From positions 1,984,001-2,048,000 of the forward strand of contig NZ_JAQISN010000001.1 in the NCBI RefSeq assembly GCF_037450285.1: a DNA stretch of 64,000 nucleotides, written 5' to 3'. Positions 1 to 8,568 of the stretch are shown piece by piece (the first letter of the stretch is position 1; every line of letters starts with the position of its first letter). The notes under the pieces were generated by a model that did not search any database, was not told the DNA's origin, and was given only the letters and a program-made list of their open reading frames with translations. The translations under genes and the position numbers were made by a program. The stretch is from Erwinia sp. SLM-02 (GTDB lineage Bacteria; Pseudomonadota; Gammaproteobacteria; Enterobacterales; Enterobacteriaceae).

Positions 1-657
1 CATCCCAGAGTGCGCACGGGGTATTACGATCAGAGCCTGCGGCAGCTTCACGACGAGGACACGCTGTCGGATGCGTTGGCGAACTTTGCGCCGCTGACAG
101 AAGAACAGCGAAAAATGGCCCTGATCGGTGTCGGTTTTCCGTATCTTCGCCATCAGCAAAAAGTCAGCTCGCTGAGCGGCGGCGAGCGTTCGAGGCTGCT
201 TTTTATCGGGCTGACGCTGGCCAATTACTCGCTGTTGCTGCTCGACGAACCGACCAACCACCTGGATATGGAAGGAAAAGAAGAGCTGGCAGAAACGCTT
301 AAAACCTTCAGCGGCGCGGTACTGCTGGTTTCTCACGATCGGGTGCTGATTGAGCAAAGCTGTAACCGATTCTGGCTTATTCATCAGCAGCGGCTGGCGG
401 AGTGGCACAGTCTCGCGCCGGTTTACGCCCTGCTGGCCGATACGCCGGTGCCGGATTCCCCTGCGGCGGGAAAAACACCGGTGGCCACGTCTGTCGTTGC
501 AACTAACGAAGAAGAACGCTGGCTGACGACACTTCTCGAGCTGGAAAGTAAACTGGCAGAAGATCGGGCGCGCAGGCCCAGACATCAGAAACCGCAATTA
601 CAGCAGCAGTGGCAACGGCAAATCGCCGAACTGAACGCCCTGCTGGGACTGAATTAG
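1..657 (+). CDS. ABC-F family ATPase, C-terminal part (5' end outside window)
   Basis: The reading frame is open from base 1, so this is the C-terminal end of a longer protein; GTG at base 10 is an internal valine. The visible part carries the second nucleotide-binding domain: the ABC signature LSGGE, the Walker B stretch LLLLDEPTNHLD typical of ABC-F proteins, and the H-loop VSHD. A charged coiled-coil-like tail follows (EEERWLTTLLELESKLAEDR and on). ABC-F proteins are soluble, have no membrane domains and mostly act on ribosomes. Which member this is (Uup, YheS, YbiT, EttA or an accessory one) cannot be decided from the C-terminal part. Confidence 0.85.
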   Translation, partial: HPRVRTGYYDQSLRQLHDEDTLSDALANFAPLTEEQRKMALIGVGFPYLRHQQKVSSLSGGERSRLLFIGLTLANYSLLLLDEPTNHLDMEGKEELAETLKTFSGAVLLVSHDRVLIEQSCNRFWLIHQQRLAEWHSLAPVYALLADTPVPDSPAAGKTPVATSVVATNEEERWLTTLLELESKLAEDRARRPRHQKPQLQQQWQRQIAELNALLGLN

Positions 658-769
658 CGATTGAACCGGCGGTCGCCCTGCTCTGGCCTTCGCGGAATGG
701 AGGGCGATCGCGCACACCCGTGGCTGCGCGATGCTCTTTGGGCGGTCCGTGCCGCTGAAACGGCGGCGA

Positions 770-1729
770 TCAGATCTGGAAGTCGATTGCCGGTTCTTCT
801 TCGTTGCTCAGTGCCAGCGCCTGGCGCTTGATCTCTTCCAGGGAGAGATTCGCGTTGCACAGCTCCAGGAACTGCCAGACGTAGTTACGCTGCAGCTGGC
901 CGCGCTTCAGGCCCAGCCAGACGGTGTTGGACTCGAACAGATGGCGCGCCTCAAGGCGAACCAGATCCGAGTTTTCATCCAGCTGGCAGGCCTGGTCGGC
1001 CAGGATACCCACCCCCAGCCCCAGCTCAACGTAGGTTTTCACCACGTCGGAATCCTGGGCGCTGAGGACGATGTCCGGCTTCAGGCTGGCGGCATGAAAC
1101 GCGCGGTCAACGCGGGAGCGCCCGGTGATCCCCTGACGATAGGTGATCAGCGGATAGCGGCTGAGGGTGGCCAGCGTCAGCGGCTGCTGCTGGATCAGCT
1201 CGTGGCCTTTTGGCACCAGCAGGGCATGATGCCAGCTGAACCAGGGGAACGCCGCCAGCGCCGGGTTGTTCACCACCTGCTCGCTGGCAATGCCGATGTC
1301 GGCCTCACCGGCAACCAGCATCGAGGCGATCTCCTGCGGCGATCCCTGATTGAGTTCCAGCCGCACGTGGGGATAGAGTGCGCGAAACGCTTTAATCACT
1401 TTAGGCAGGCTGTAGCGCGCCTGGGTATGGGTGGTGGCGATGGTCAGTACGCCGCTGGATTCGTTGGTAAACACGTCGGCCAGACGGCGAACTTTACCGG
1501 CCTCATCAAGGATGCGTTCGGCGATGGTCAACAGCGCTTTGCCGGGTTCAGTCATCCCCAGCAGGCGTTTTCCCCGGCGGATGAAAATCTCAACCCCCAG
1601 TTCATCTTCCAAATCGCGAATATGGCGGCTGACGCCTGACTGTGAGGTGAACAGCGCGTTAGCCACTTCGGTGAGATTAAACTCGCAGCGAGCCGCTTCC
1701 TTGATGATTTTAAGTTGCTGAAAATTCAC
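770..1729 (-). CDS. cbl: LysR-type regulator Cbl (sulphur assimilation)
   Basis: This is a 319-residue LysR-type regulator. The N-terminal winged helix (MNFQQLKIIKEAARCEFNLT..., SQSGVSRHIRDLEDELG) and the effector domain with TTHTQARYSLP and TYRQGITGRSR match the CysB/Cbl subfamily, and the ending NEEEPAIDFQI is Cbl-like rather than CysB-like. Cbl controls use of alkanesulfonates and taurine under sulphate limitation and senses adenosine phosphosulfate; this is family knowledge. It lies directly downstream of nac on the same strand, as in E. coli, where Nac also affects cbl transcription. About 140 bases separate the two genes. Confidence 0.92.
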   Translation of the reverse strand: MNFQQLKIIKEAARCEFNLTEVANALFTSQSGVSRHIRDLEDELGVEIFIRRGKRLLGMTEPGKALLTIAERILDEAGKVRRLADVFTNESSGVLTIATTHTQARYSLPKVIKAFRALYPHVRLELNQGSPQEIASMLVAGEADIGIASEQVVNNPALAAFPWFSWHHALLVPKGHELIQQQPLTLATLSRYPLITYRQGITGRSRVDRAFHAASLKPDIVLSAQDSDVVKTYVELGLGVGILADQACQLDENSDLVRLEARHLFESNTVWLGLKRGQLQRNYVWQFLELCNANLSLEEIKRQALALSNEEEPAIDFQI

Positions 1730-1873
1730 GCGCTTTGCTCCCTCTGTTATTTGCTGGTTTCCTTCATGTTAAGGACGCAAATTGATAGCAACAAATAATA
1801 AAAAGAGGTTTTATATGCTTTTTAGCGATAAGGCGGAAGTGAGGCGCGCGGCTGCGCGCCCGGCACAGAGGGA

Positions 1874-2791
1874 TTAACCAACCAGCATCAGTTCACGATC
1901 TTCAACGACCGGTCTGTTGAGCAGCGATAATAAAATATTCTTTACGGCCTGCGCTGATGGGGAGAGCGGCTGACGCGTTGAAACATTAAGCGACAGCGGC
2001 AGGTTCAGCGTCGGGCTGCCGATCCGCGCCATCCAGGCGTTCGTGGAGCTGACCAGCGCACGCGCGGCGGACTCCGGCAGAACGGTAACGCCCATCCCGC
2101 TGGAAACCGCAGCGGTCAGCGTGGCGATGGATTCAATTTCCCCGATAATTCTGGCGCTGAGGCGGCGCAGGGAGAAGGCTTCATCCACGCGTTTACGCAC
2201 GGCGCTGTAATCACGCGGCAGGAACAGATTCATTTCCGCCACGGCGGCGAGGTCAACGTGCTGTCCCGGACAGGCGGTAGCGCCAACCAGATATAATTCT
2301 TCTTTCAGCAGCGGGATGCTGGTAATGCCGGCGGTTGGGGAACGATCGTAAAGCACCGCCATGTCAAGCTGTCCATTCATCACTTTTTCGTTTAATGAAG
2401 AACCGCTGTTCTCGTGCAGATAGACCAGCACTTCCGGGAACTGTTCACGCACCGTTTGCAGCAGCGGCATGGTCAGTGAAGAGGCGGCGGTGCCCGGTGC
2501 CAGCCCGATGGAGACCTGCCCCGACAGAATCTGTCCGGCGTTAACCACCGCCAGCTGCGCCTGTTCGCACTGGCGTAAAATGGTGCGGGCGTGGGAATAG
2601 AGGATCTTACCCGCTTCGGTCGGCGTTACGCCGCGCTTGGTGCGGATCAGCAGCTGCTGGTCGAGTTCATTTTCCAGCGTGGCAACCTGCTGGCTGAGTG
2701 CTGGCTGTGCAATATGCAGGACTTCAGCGGCCTGGGTCAGGCTGCCGATATCGACGATTTTCACGAAATATTTCAGTCGTCTTAAGTTCAT
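1874..2791 (-). CDS. nac: LysR-type nitrogen assimilation regulator Nac
   Basis: This 305-residue LysR-type regulator starts MNLRRLKYFVKIVDIGSLTQ and has AEVLHIAQPALSQQVATLE, an almost exact match to Nac of enteric bacteria. Nac is made under nitrogen limitation and couples the sigma-54-dependent Ntr system to sigma-70 promoters such as those of amino-acid and urea catabolism genes. It is not known to need a small-molecule inducer, so its activity follows its amount. The upstream region holds a sigma-54 promoter and an NtrC site (listed separately), which supports the identification. cbl follows downstream. Confidence 0.95.
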   Translation of the reverse strand: MNLRRLKYFVKIVDIGSLTQAAEVLHIAQPALSQQVATLENELDQQLLIRTKRGVTPTEAGKILYSHARTILRQCEQAQLAVVNAGQILSGQVSIGLAPGTAASSLTMPLLQTVREQFPEVLVYLHENSGSSLNEKVMNGQLDMAVLYDRSPTAGITSIPLLKEELYLVGATACPGQHVDLAAVAEMNLFLPRDYSAVRKRVDEAFSLRRLSARIIGEIESIATLTAAVSSGMGVTVLPESAARALVSSTNAWMARIGSPTLNLPLSLNVSTRQPLSPSAQAVKNILLSLLNRPVVEDRELMLVG

Positions 2792-2869
2792 TTTGCCTCC
2801 GTCACGTATCCCCGGGTGCCCGTTTTGGCGGGCGTTTGTAATAAGTATTCACTCTGACACGGTTATCTT

Positions 2870-2885
2870 TGCAATTGACGTGCCA
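2870..2885 (-). promoter_or_regulatory. sigma-54 promoter of nac
   Basis: On the minus strand the sequence is TGGCAC, five bases, TTGCA, a full match to the sigma-54 -24/-12 consensus. It ends about 79 bases upstream of the nac start codon, leaving a leader of roughly 65 bases. The enteric nac promoter is known to be sigma-54 dependent. Confidence 0.9.
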
Positions 2886-3014
2886 GAAATTGACGATTGA
2901 ACGGGAGGCCGTGAATGGGCCGTCTAACAGGCGGTAAAATAAGAGAATCTGATTACCCACTAAGGAGTATGCCTCAGGATTGACGTCTGGACGGGGTTAT
3001 CGGGCGGCGGCGGG

Positions 3015-3031
3015 TGCACGGTGATGGTGCA
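3015..3031. promoter_or_regulatory. NtrC enhancer site upstream of nac
   Basis: The 17-mer TGCACGGTGATGGTGCA fits the NtrC consensus TGCAC-N5-TGGTGCA. Its centre lies about 140 bases upstream of the -24 element of the nac promoter, a normal enhancer distance. The site lies between nac and the divergently placed end of eda, so nac is its only plausible target. Confidence 0.85.
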
Positions 3032-3065
3032 GGAGATGCGTTGGTGAGGTGCGGGTCAGGGAGAT

Positions 3066-3095
3066 AAAAAAACCGCCACCCGGAGAGGTAGCGGT
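3066..3095 (-). terminator. Rho-independent terminator after eda
   Basis: On the minus strand, ACCGCTACC and GGGTGGCGGT pair around a five-base loop and are followed by a run of at least six T. It lies about 55 bases after the eda stop codon. Confidence 0.85.
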
Positions 3096-3150
3096 CTGTT
3101 TTGTTTAACGCGATCCGGGCTTACGCCCTGCCCGAATGCCGTCGCTCACA

Positions 3151-3789
3151 TCAGCGTGCGCCAGCTACCGCTTCCTGAGCCAGTCGGGTAATGCGGTCGT
3201 AGTCGCCCGCTTCCAGCGCATCGGCCGGAACCAGCCAGGATCCGCCAATACACAGCACGCTCTTCAGCGCCAGGTAGTCGCGATAGTTGGCCGGAGAGAT
3301 CCCGCCCGTCGGGCAGAAACGCACCTGCGGGAACGGTCCACCAATCGCCTGCAGCGCCTTGACGCCGCCGTTGGCCTCCGCCGGGAAGAATTTAAACTCG
3401 CGCAGGCCGTAATCCAGCCCGGTCATCAGTTCTGATACGGTGCTGATACCTGGGATCAGCGGTACCGGACCGTCTACCGCGGCACGCAGCAGCGGCTCGG
3501 TCAGCCCCGGGCTGATAACAAACTGGGCACCGGCGTCGGTGACTTCTTTCAGCTGCTGGGCGTTCAGTACCGTACCGGCACCGACGATCGCTTCCGGCAC
3601 TTCCCGCACCATCGCTTTCAGCGCATCGAGGGCGCACGGGGTGCGCAGGGTCACTTCCAGCACGCGCACGCCGCCGGCGACCAGCGCTTTGGCCATCGGC
3701 ACCGCGTGTTCCAGCTTGTTAACGACAATCACCGGAACAACGGGACCGGTGGTCAGGATCTGTTCTGCGCTTGTTTTCCAGTTACTCAT
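3151..3789 (-). CDS. eda: KDPG / 4-hydroxy-2-oxoglutarate aldolase Eda
   Basis: This is a 212-residue class I aldolase that splits 2-keto-3-deoxy-6-phosphogluconate into pyruvate and glyceraldehyde 3-phosphate. Family motifs are GGVRVLEVTLRT, VGAGTVLN, FVISPGLT, the Schiff-base lysine in FKFFPAE, and FCPTGGI. The ATG at 3789 (MSNWKTSAEQ) is chosen because AAGGGTG precedes it; the frame runs open 35 codons further upstream without a good start. In E. coli eda is co-transcribed with edd, which lies between zwf and eda. Here edd is absent: zwf ends about 350 bases upstream with its own terminator. A KdgR-like box upstream fits a role in hexuronate catabolism. Confidence 0.95.
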   Translation of the reverse strand: MSNWKTSAEQILTTGPVVPVIVVNKLEHAVPMAKALVAGGVRVLEVTLRTPCALDALKAMVREVPEAIVGAGTVLNAQQLKEVTDAGAQFVISPGLTEPLLRAAVDGPVPLIPGISTVSELMTGLDYGLREFKFFPAEANGGVKALQAIGGPFPQVRFCPTGGISPANYRDYLALKSVLCIGGSWLVPADALEAGDYDRITRLAQEAVAGAR

Positions 3790-3913
3790 TAACACCCTTC
3801 TCCTGTCTGGCCTGCTTTGCCTCGTTGAGGTGGCAGGCAAATATAATGCGGCGGTACGGAAACGATGTCTTACCTTACAACAGTGCCGGAGCATCGTCTA
3901 TCGCTCTCCTCTG

Positions 3914-3936
3914 TTTTTGAAACACAGGTTCAAAAA
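3914..3936. promoter_or_regulatory. Candidate KdgR operator upstream of eda
   Basis: The 23-base near-palindrome begins TTTTTGAAACA and ends AGGTTCAAAAA. It resembles the KdgR box (core GAAAC-N-GTTTC flanked by A/T runs), which represses pectin and hexuronate genes including eda in enterobacteria. It lies about 125 bases upstream of the eda start codon. The match is by eye. Confidence 0.6.
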
Positions 3937-4074
3937 TATTTTTATTATTGTGTCATTTTCAAAATATTGCGCCCGGCTACTCGCCTGACGATTCAGGTGC
4001 ATCCTGACGGCTCTGCCGCTGCCCGCCCGTTGGGTAGCTTTAAGCCTGCACCTGCCAGGCTTCCCCTCTCCGGC

Positions 4075-4109
4075 AAAAAAAACGGCCCACACTTTCAGTG
4101 CAGGCCGCT
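4075..4109 (-). terminator. Rho-independent terminator after zwf
   Basis: On the minus strand, GCGGCCTGCACT and AGTGTGGGCCGT form a stem followed by eight T. It lies about 30 bases after the zwf stop codon and isolates zwf from eda. Confidence 0.85.
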
Positions 4110-4135
4110 TATCTGCGCGAGAGCGTCAGAAGGAC

Positions 4136-5611
4136 TTACTCGATTTCGTTCCAGGAACGGCCATCGCGCGTGATCATGGCTACGGAAGCCACCGGCCCCC
4201 ATGTGCCCGCCTGGTACGGCTTAGGTGCATCTTTATCTGCAGCCCATGCGTCCATGATGGAGTCGACCCACTTCCACGCCTCTTCCACTTCGTCACGGCG
4301 CACAAACAGCGCCTGAATGCCGCGCATGGTTTCCAGCAGCAGACGCTCATAGGCGTCCGCCAGGTGCGACTGGTTAAAGGTTTCGGAGAAGCTCAGGTCC
4401 AGCTTGGTTTTCTGCAGGTTGTGCTTGTGATCCAGGCCCGGCACCTTGTTGAGGATCTCGATTTCCACGCCTTCGTCCGGCTGCAGGCGGATCGTCAGTT
4501 TATTCTGCGGCAGTTCCGGCCAGGTGTCTTTAAACAGGTTCAGCGCCGGGTTTTTGAAATACACCACCACTTCGGAACATTTGGTCGGCAGACGTTTACC
4601 GGTACGCAGGTAAAACGGTACACCCGCCCAGCGCCAGTCGTCGATGTCAACGCGGATGGAAACGAAGGTTTCGGTGCTGCTCTGCTTGTTCGCACCCTCT
4701 TCTTCCAGATAACCCGGGACTTTTTTGCCCTGCACAAAACCTGACGTATACTGGCCGCGCACGGTTTTATCGCGCACGTTGGTGTGGTCGATACGGCGCA
4801 GGGAGCGCAGCACTTTCACTTTTTCATCGCGGATGCGGTCGGCAGACAGATCGGCAGGCGGCGACATGGCGATCATGGTCAGCACCTGCAGCAGGTGGTT
4901 CTGGATCATATCGCGCATCTGGCCGGCTTTATCGAAGTAACCCCAGCGGCCTTCGATACCCACTTCTTCAGCAACGGTGATCTGCACGCTGTCGATGGTA
5001 CGGTTATCCCAGTTAGACGCGAACAGGGAGTTAGCGAAGCGCAGCGCCAGCAGGTTAAGAACGGTTTCTTTACCCAGATAGTGGTCGATACGGAAGACCT
5101 GGTTTTCTTGGAAGTATTCACCAACCTGGTCGTTGATTTCCTGCGAGGTGACCAGTGAGGTACCGAGCGGTTTTTCCATGACCACGCGAGCAGGCTGAGC
5201 GTTTAATTTCGCCTGGCCCAGCCCCTTACAAATGGCACCAAAGGTGCTTGGCGGCATCGCAAAGTAGTTGATGGTCACGCGTTTTTTCTGATCGAGCATT
5301 TTGCCCAGACGCGGGAAATGGCTGCTGTCATTGACATCCAGGTTGCAAAAATCAAGTCGGCTGCTGAGTTTATCCCACAGCGCTTCATCAATTTTTTCCT
5401 TCATGAAGGTTTCCAGCGCTTCACGTACCACTTTGGTATAGGCCGCTTTGTCCCATTCCGCACGGCCTACGCCGATGATGCGTGATTCTTCATGGATCTG
5501 GCCCGCTTTTTCAAGCTGGTACAGAGAGGGTAACAGTTTCCGGCGTGCCAGGTCGCCTTTGGCGCCGAAAATGACCAGATCGCATGCCTGGGCTGTTTGT
5601 GTAACCGCCAT
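4136..5611 (-). CDS. zwf: Glucose-6-phosphate 1-dehydrogenase Zwf
   Basis: This 491-residue enzyme oxidises glucose 6-phosphate to 6-phosphogluconolactone with NADP+, the entry step of the oxidative pentose phosphate pathway. It has the nucleotide-binding motif FGAKGDLARRKL near residue 15, the substrate and catalytic motif RIDHYLGKE, and EKPLGTS. The length equals that of E. coli Zwf. The gene is divergent from hexR, and a HexR-like operator lies in the intergenic region. With edd missing next door, 6-phosphogluconate would have to go through Gnd unless edd is elsewhere. Confidence 0.97.
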   Translation of the reverse strand: MAVTQTAQACDLVIFGAKGDLARRKLLPSLYQLEKAGQIHEESRIIGVGRAEWDKAAYTKVVREALETFMKEKIDEALWDKLSSRLDFCNLDVNDSSHFPRLGKMLDQKKRVTINYFAMPPSTFGAICKGLGQAKLNAQPARVVMEKPLGTSLVTSQEINDQVGEYFQENQVFRIDHYLGKETVLNLLALRFANSLFASNWDNRTIDSVQITVAEEVGIEGRWGYFDKAGQMRDMIQNHLLQVLTMIAMSPPADLSADRIRDEKVKVLRSLRRIDHTNVRDKTVRGQYTSGFVQGKKVPGYLEEEGANKQSSTETFVSIRVDIDDWRWAGVPFYLRTGKRLPTKCSEVVVYFKNPALNLFKDTWPELPQNKLTIRLQPDEGVEIEILNKVPGLDHKHNLQKTKLDLSFSETFNQSHLADAYERLLLETMRGIQALFVRRDEVEEAWKWVDSIMDAWAADKDAPKPYQAGTWGPVASVAMITRDGRSWNEIE

Positions 5612-5673
5612 TTCATTCTCCTCGTTGCAGGATTAGACTGTCCATGTAGGTTCCGTAGTTGGACAGATCTTAT

Positions 5674-5688
5674 TGTAATTTTATTTCA
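5674..5688. promoter_or_regulatory. Candidate HexR operator in the zwf-hexR intergenic region
   Basis: TGTAATTTTATTTCA agrees at 13 of 15 positions with the HexR consensus TGTAATTWAATTACA. It lies about 65 bases upstream of the zwf start codon. HexR is known to control zwf and other central carbon genes in gammaproteobacteria and to be released by KDPG. Confidence 0.55.
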
Positions 5689-5998
5689 ACACACTGTACT
5701 TCGTTTGCCCGGCCCGCGTAAACCAGGCGAGGTGACTCTGGCACAATGTATTCAATCTGATGCTTAAATAACTGGCAAGAACGGCAGATCGGCGTCTAAA
5801 CTTTGCGTAATAAACCCCCGGTTCTGAGGGTGTTGTTACCGTTCTGAAAACCAGACACAGCTCAAACTATGGTAAAAAATGTCATGTTTTATCATTATGC
5901 TACTGCCGTCTTTACCGAAGCGCATTGTATATTCTCTACAAAATGACATCGATTTCTCCTCTGATTGAAATCGTCAGAATGTATGAGTGGGTAGTCCT

Positions 5999-6865
5999 AT
6001 GAATATGCTGGAAAAAATTCAATCCTGCCTGGAAAATTTGAGCAAATCCGAGCGCAAAGTTGCCGTTGTTATCCTTGATTCCCCCACCACCGCGATGCAT
6101 TCCAGCATTGCCCTACTGGCAAAAGCAGCCGGGGTCAGTGAACCCACCGTCAATCGTTTCTGCCATCGACTGAATACCAAAGGCTTCCCGGACTTCAAAC
6201 TTCAGCTGGCACAAAGTCTGGCTAACGGCACGCCTTATGTCAGCCGCAACGTTGAGCAGGAAGACAGCGTGGAGTCCTATTCCGGGAAAATTTTCGAGTC
6301 GGCCATGGCCGGACTTGACCGGGTGAAACAGAGCCTGGATACCAGCGCCGTCAATCGTGCCGTTGATTTGCTGACGCAGTCAAAGAAAATTGCGTTTTTC
6401 GGTTTGGGTGCCTCTGCCGCCGTGGCGCATGACGCGATGAATAAATTTTTTCGCTTCAATGTGCCAGTGATCTATTCCGATGATATTGTGATGCAGCGCA
6501 TGAGCTGTATGAACAGCAATGAGGGGGACGTGATGGTACTGATCTCCCACACCGGGCGCACGAAATCCATGGTTGAGCTGGCGAGGCTGGCGCGGGAAAA
6601 TGATGCAACGGTGGTGGCGATCACCTCGCCTGATTCACCGCTGGCGCGCGAAGCCACGCTGGCGCTGACCCTGGATGTACCGGAAGATACCGATATTTAT
6701 ATGCCGATGGTTTCACGCCTCGCCCAGCTGACGCTGATCGATGTGCTGGCCACCGGTTTTACCCTGCGGCGCGGCGCGAAGTTTCGCGATAATTTGAAAC
6801 GGGTTAAGGATGCATTAAAAGAGTCGCGTCTGGAAAAGGAAGGCCAGGTTAACAACAGTCATTAG
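5999..6865 (+). CDS. hexR: RpiR-family transcriptional regulator HexR
   Basis: This 288-residue protein has an N-terminal RpiR-type helix-turn-helix (SIALLAKAAGVSEPTVNRFCHRL, about residues 35-60) and a C-terminal SIS sugar-phosphate-binding domain (FFGLGASAAVAHDAMNKFF; VLISHTGRTK). ATG at 5999 (MNMLEKIQ) is chosen to match E. coli HexR in length; an in-frame GTG lies four codons upstream. HexR represses genes of the Entner-Doudoroff and pentose phosphate routes and responds to KDPG. It is divergent from zwf and upstream of pykA on the same strand, the conserved order. Confidence 0.95.
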   Translation: MNMLEKIQSCLENLSKSERKVAVVILDSPTTAMHSSIALLAKAAGVSEPTVNRFCHRLNTKGFPDFKLQLAQSLANGTPYVSRNVEQEDSVESYSGKIFESAMAGLDRVKQSLDTSAVNRAVDLLTQSKKIAFFGLGASAAVAHDAMNKFFRFNVPVIYSDDIVMQRMSCMNSNEGDVMVLISHTGRTKSMVELARLARENDATVVAITSPDSPLAREATLALTLDVPEDTDIYMPMVSRLAQLTLIDVLATGFTLRRGAKFRDNLKRVKDALKESRLEKEGQVNNSH

Positions 6866-6979
6866 TAATGAGTAACGACGATGAAGGTTCGGGCTTATCC
6901 GTTCCTTTCCTGTACCCAGAGATAAAACCTGGTAGTGCTTGCACTTGCAACACCACACTAAAAGTCAACGGAGTTATAC

Positions 6980-8422
6980 ATGTCAAGACGTCTCAGAAGA
7001 ACCAAGATTGTAACCACACTGGGGCCTGCCACGGATCGCGATAACAACCTTGAAAAAATCATCGCAGCAGGCGCCAATGTCGTTCGTCTGAACTTCTCAC
7101 ATGGCACAGCGGAAGATCATCAGAAACGCGCCGACAACGTTCGCGCGATTGCGGCCAAACTGGGCCGTCACGTTGCCATCCTGGGCGACCTGCAGGGGCC
7201 GAAAATTCGCGTTTCCACCTTTAAAGAAGGCAAAGTCTTCCTGAATATCGGTGAACGCTTCCTGCTGGATGCCAGCCTGGGCAAAGGCGAAGGCGATAAA
7301 GAGAAAGTCGGTATCGATTATAAAGGCCTGCCCGCTGACGTGGTGCCTGGCGATATCCTGCTGCTGGACGACGGCCGCGTACAGCTGAAAGTGCTGGAAG
7401 TTCAGGGCATGAAGGTCTTCACCGAAGTGACCGTCGGTGGCCCGCTTTCCAACAACAAAGGCATTAACAAGCTGGGTGGCGGCCTGTCAGCCGAAGCGCT
7501 GACCGAAAAAGACAAAGCCGACATCCTGACCGCGGCACAGATCCGCGTGGATTATCTGGCCGTCTCCTTCCCTCGCTGTGGTGAAGACCTGAACTACGCT
7601 CGCCGCCTGGCGCGCGAAGCGGGCTGTGAAGCAAAAATCGTCTCTAAAGTGGAGCGTGCTGAAGCGGTTGCCACTCAGGAAGCCATGGATGACATCATCC
7701 TCGCCTCCGACGTGGTGATGGTCGCCCGTGGCGATCTGGGCGTTGAGATTGGCGATCCGGAGCTGGTTGGCATTCAGAAAGCGCTGATCAGCCGTGCGCG
7801 TCAGCTGAACCGTTCGGTGATCACCGCCACCCAGATGATGGAGTCGATGATTACGAACCCGATGCCGACCCGTGCAGAAGTGATGGACGTCGCCAACGCC
7901 GTGCTCGACGGCACCGATGCGGTGATGCTGTCTGCGGAAACTGCCGCGGGCCAGTACCCGGCTGAAACCGTATCAGCGATGGCGAAAGTGTGCCTGGGCG
8001 CGGAAAAAGTGCCAAGCATCAACGTCTCCAAACACCGTCTGGACGTGCAGTTCGATAATATCGAAGAAGCCATTGCCATGTCGGCGATGTATGCTGCCAA
8101 CCACCTGCAGGGCGTGACGGCAATCATTACCATGACCGAGTCTGGCCGCACCGCCCTGATGACCTCGCGCATCACGTCCGGCCTGCCAATCTTCGCCATG
8201 TCCCGCCACGAAAGCACCCTGAACCTCACCGCCCTGTATCGCGGTGTCACCCCGGTGTTCTTCGACAGCCACAACGACGGCGTGGCGGCCGCACACGATG
8301 CCATCAATCTGCTGCGTGAGAAGGGCTTCCTGGTGTCCGGTGACCTGGTCATCGTGACTCAGGGCGATGTGATGAGCACCACCGGCACTACCAACACCAG
8401 CCGGGTGCTGCGCGTCGACTAA
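6980..8422 (+). CDS. pykA: Pyruvate kinase II PykA
   Basis: This 480-residue glycolytic enzyme converts phosphoenolpyruvate and ADP to pyruvate and ATP. Visible motifs are TKIVTTLGPA at the N-terminus, VRLNFSHG, DLQGPKIR, the catalytic lysine in IVSKVERAEA, MVARGDLGVEI, and ATQMMESM. The length and the start MSRRLRRTKI match the AMP-activated enterobacterial PykA rather than PykF. AACGGAG precedes the ATG. The gene is 114 bases downstream of hexR and ends in a strong terminator. Confidence 0.97.
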   Translation: MSRRLRRTKIVTTLGPATDRDNNLEKIIAAGANVVRLNFSHGTAEDHQKRADNVRAIAAKLGRHVAILGDLQGPKIRVSTFKEGKVFLNIGERFLLDASLGKGEGDKEKVGIDYKGLPADVVPGDILLLDDGRVQLKVLEVQGMKVFTEVTVGGPLSNNKGINKLGGGLSAEALTEKDKADILTAAQIRVDYLAVSFPRCGEDLNYARRLAREAGCEAKIVSKVERAEAVATQEAMDDIILASDVVMVARGDLGVEIGDPELVGIQKALISRARQLNRSVITATQMMESMITNPMPTRAEVMDVANAVLDGTDAVMLSAETAAGQYPAETVSAMAKVCLGAEKVPSINVSKHRLDVQFDNIEEAIAMSAMYAANHLQGVTAIITMTESGRTALMTSRITSGLPIFAMSRHESTLNLTALYRGVTPVFFDSHNDGVAAAHDAINLLREKGFLVSGDLVIVTQGDVMSTTGTTNTSRVLRVD

Positions 8423-8446
8423 TCTCACTCGCCGCTGACGAATGAG

Positions 8447-8473
8447 AAGGGCCAGGCAACTGGCCCTTTTTTA
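8447..8473 (+). terminator. Rho-independent terminator after pykA
   Basis: AGGGCCAG and CTGGCCCT form a stem with a short loop, followed by a T run, 25 bases after the pykA stop codon. Confidence 0.9.
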
Positions 8474-8568
8474 TTGCCAGCGTACTGTGTGGTTCTTATT
8501 AAAATGAGATAGATTAGCGGCCCCGCTCAGGCGGCGTTCGCCTTTACACTTTACCGGAAGGAGCCAGA

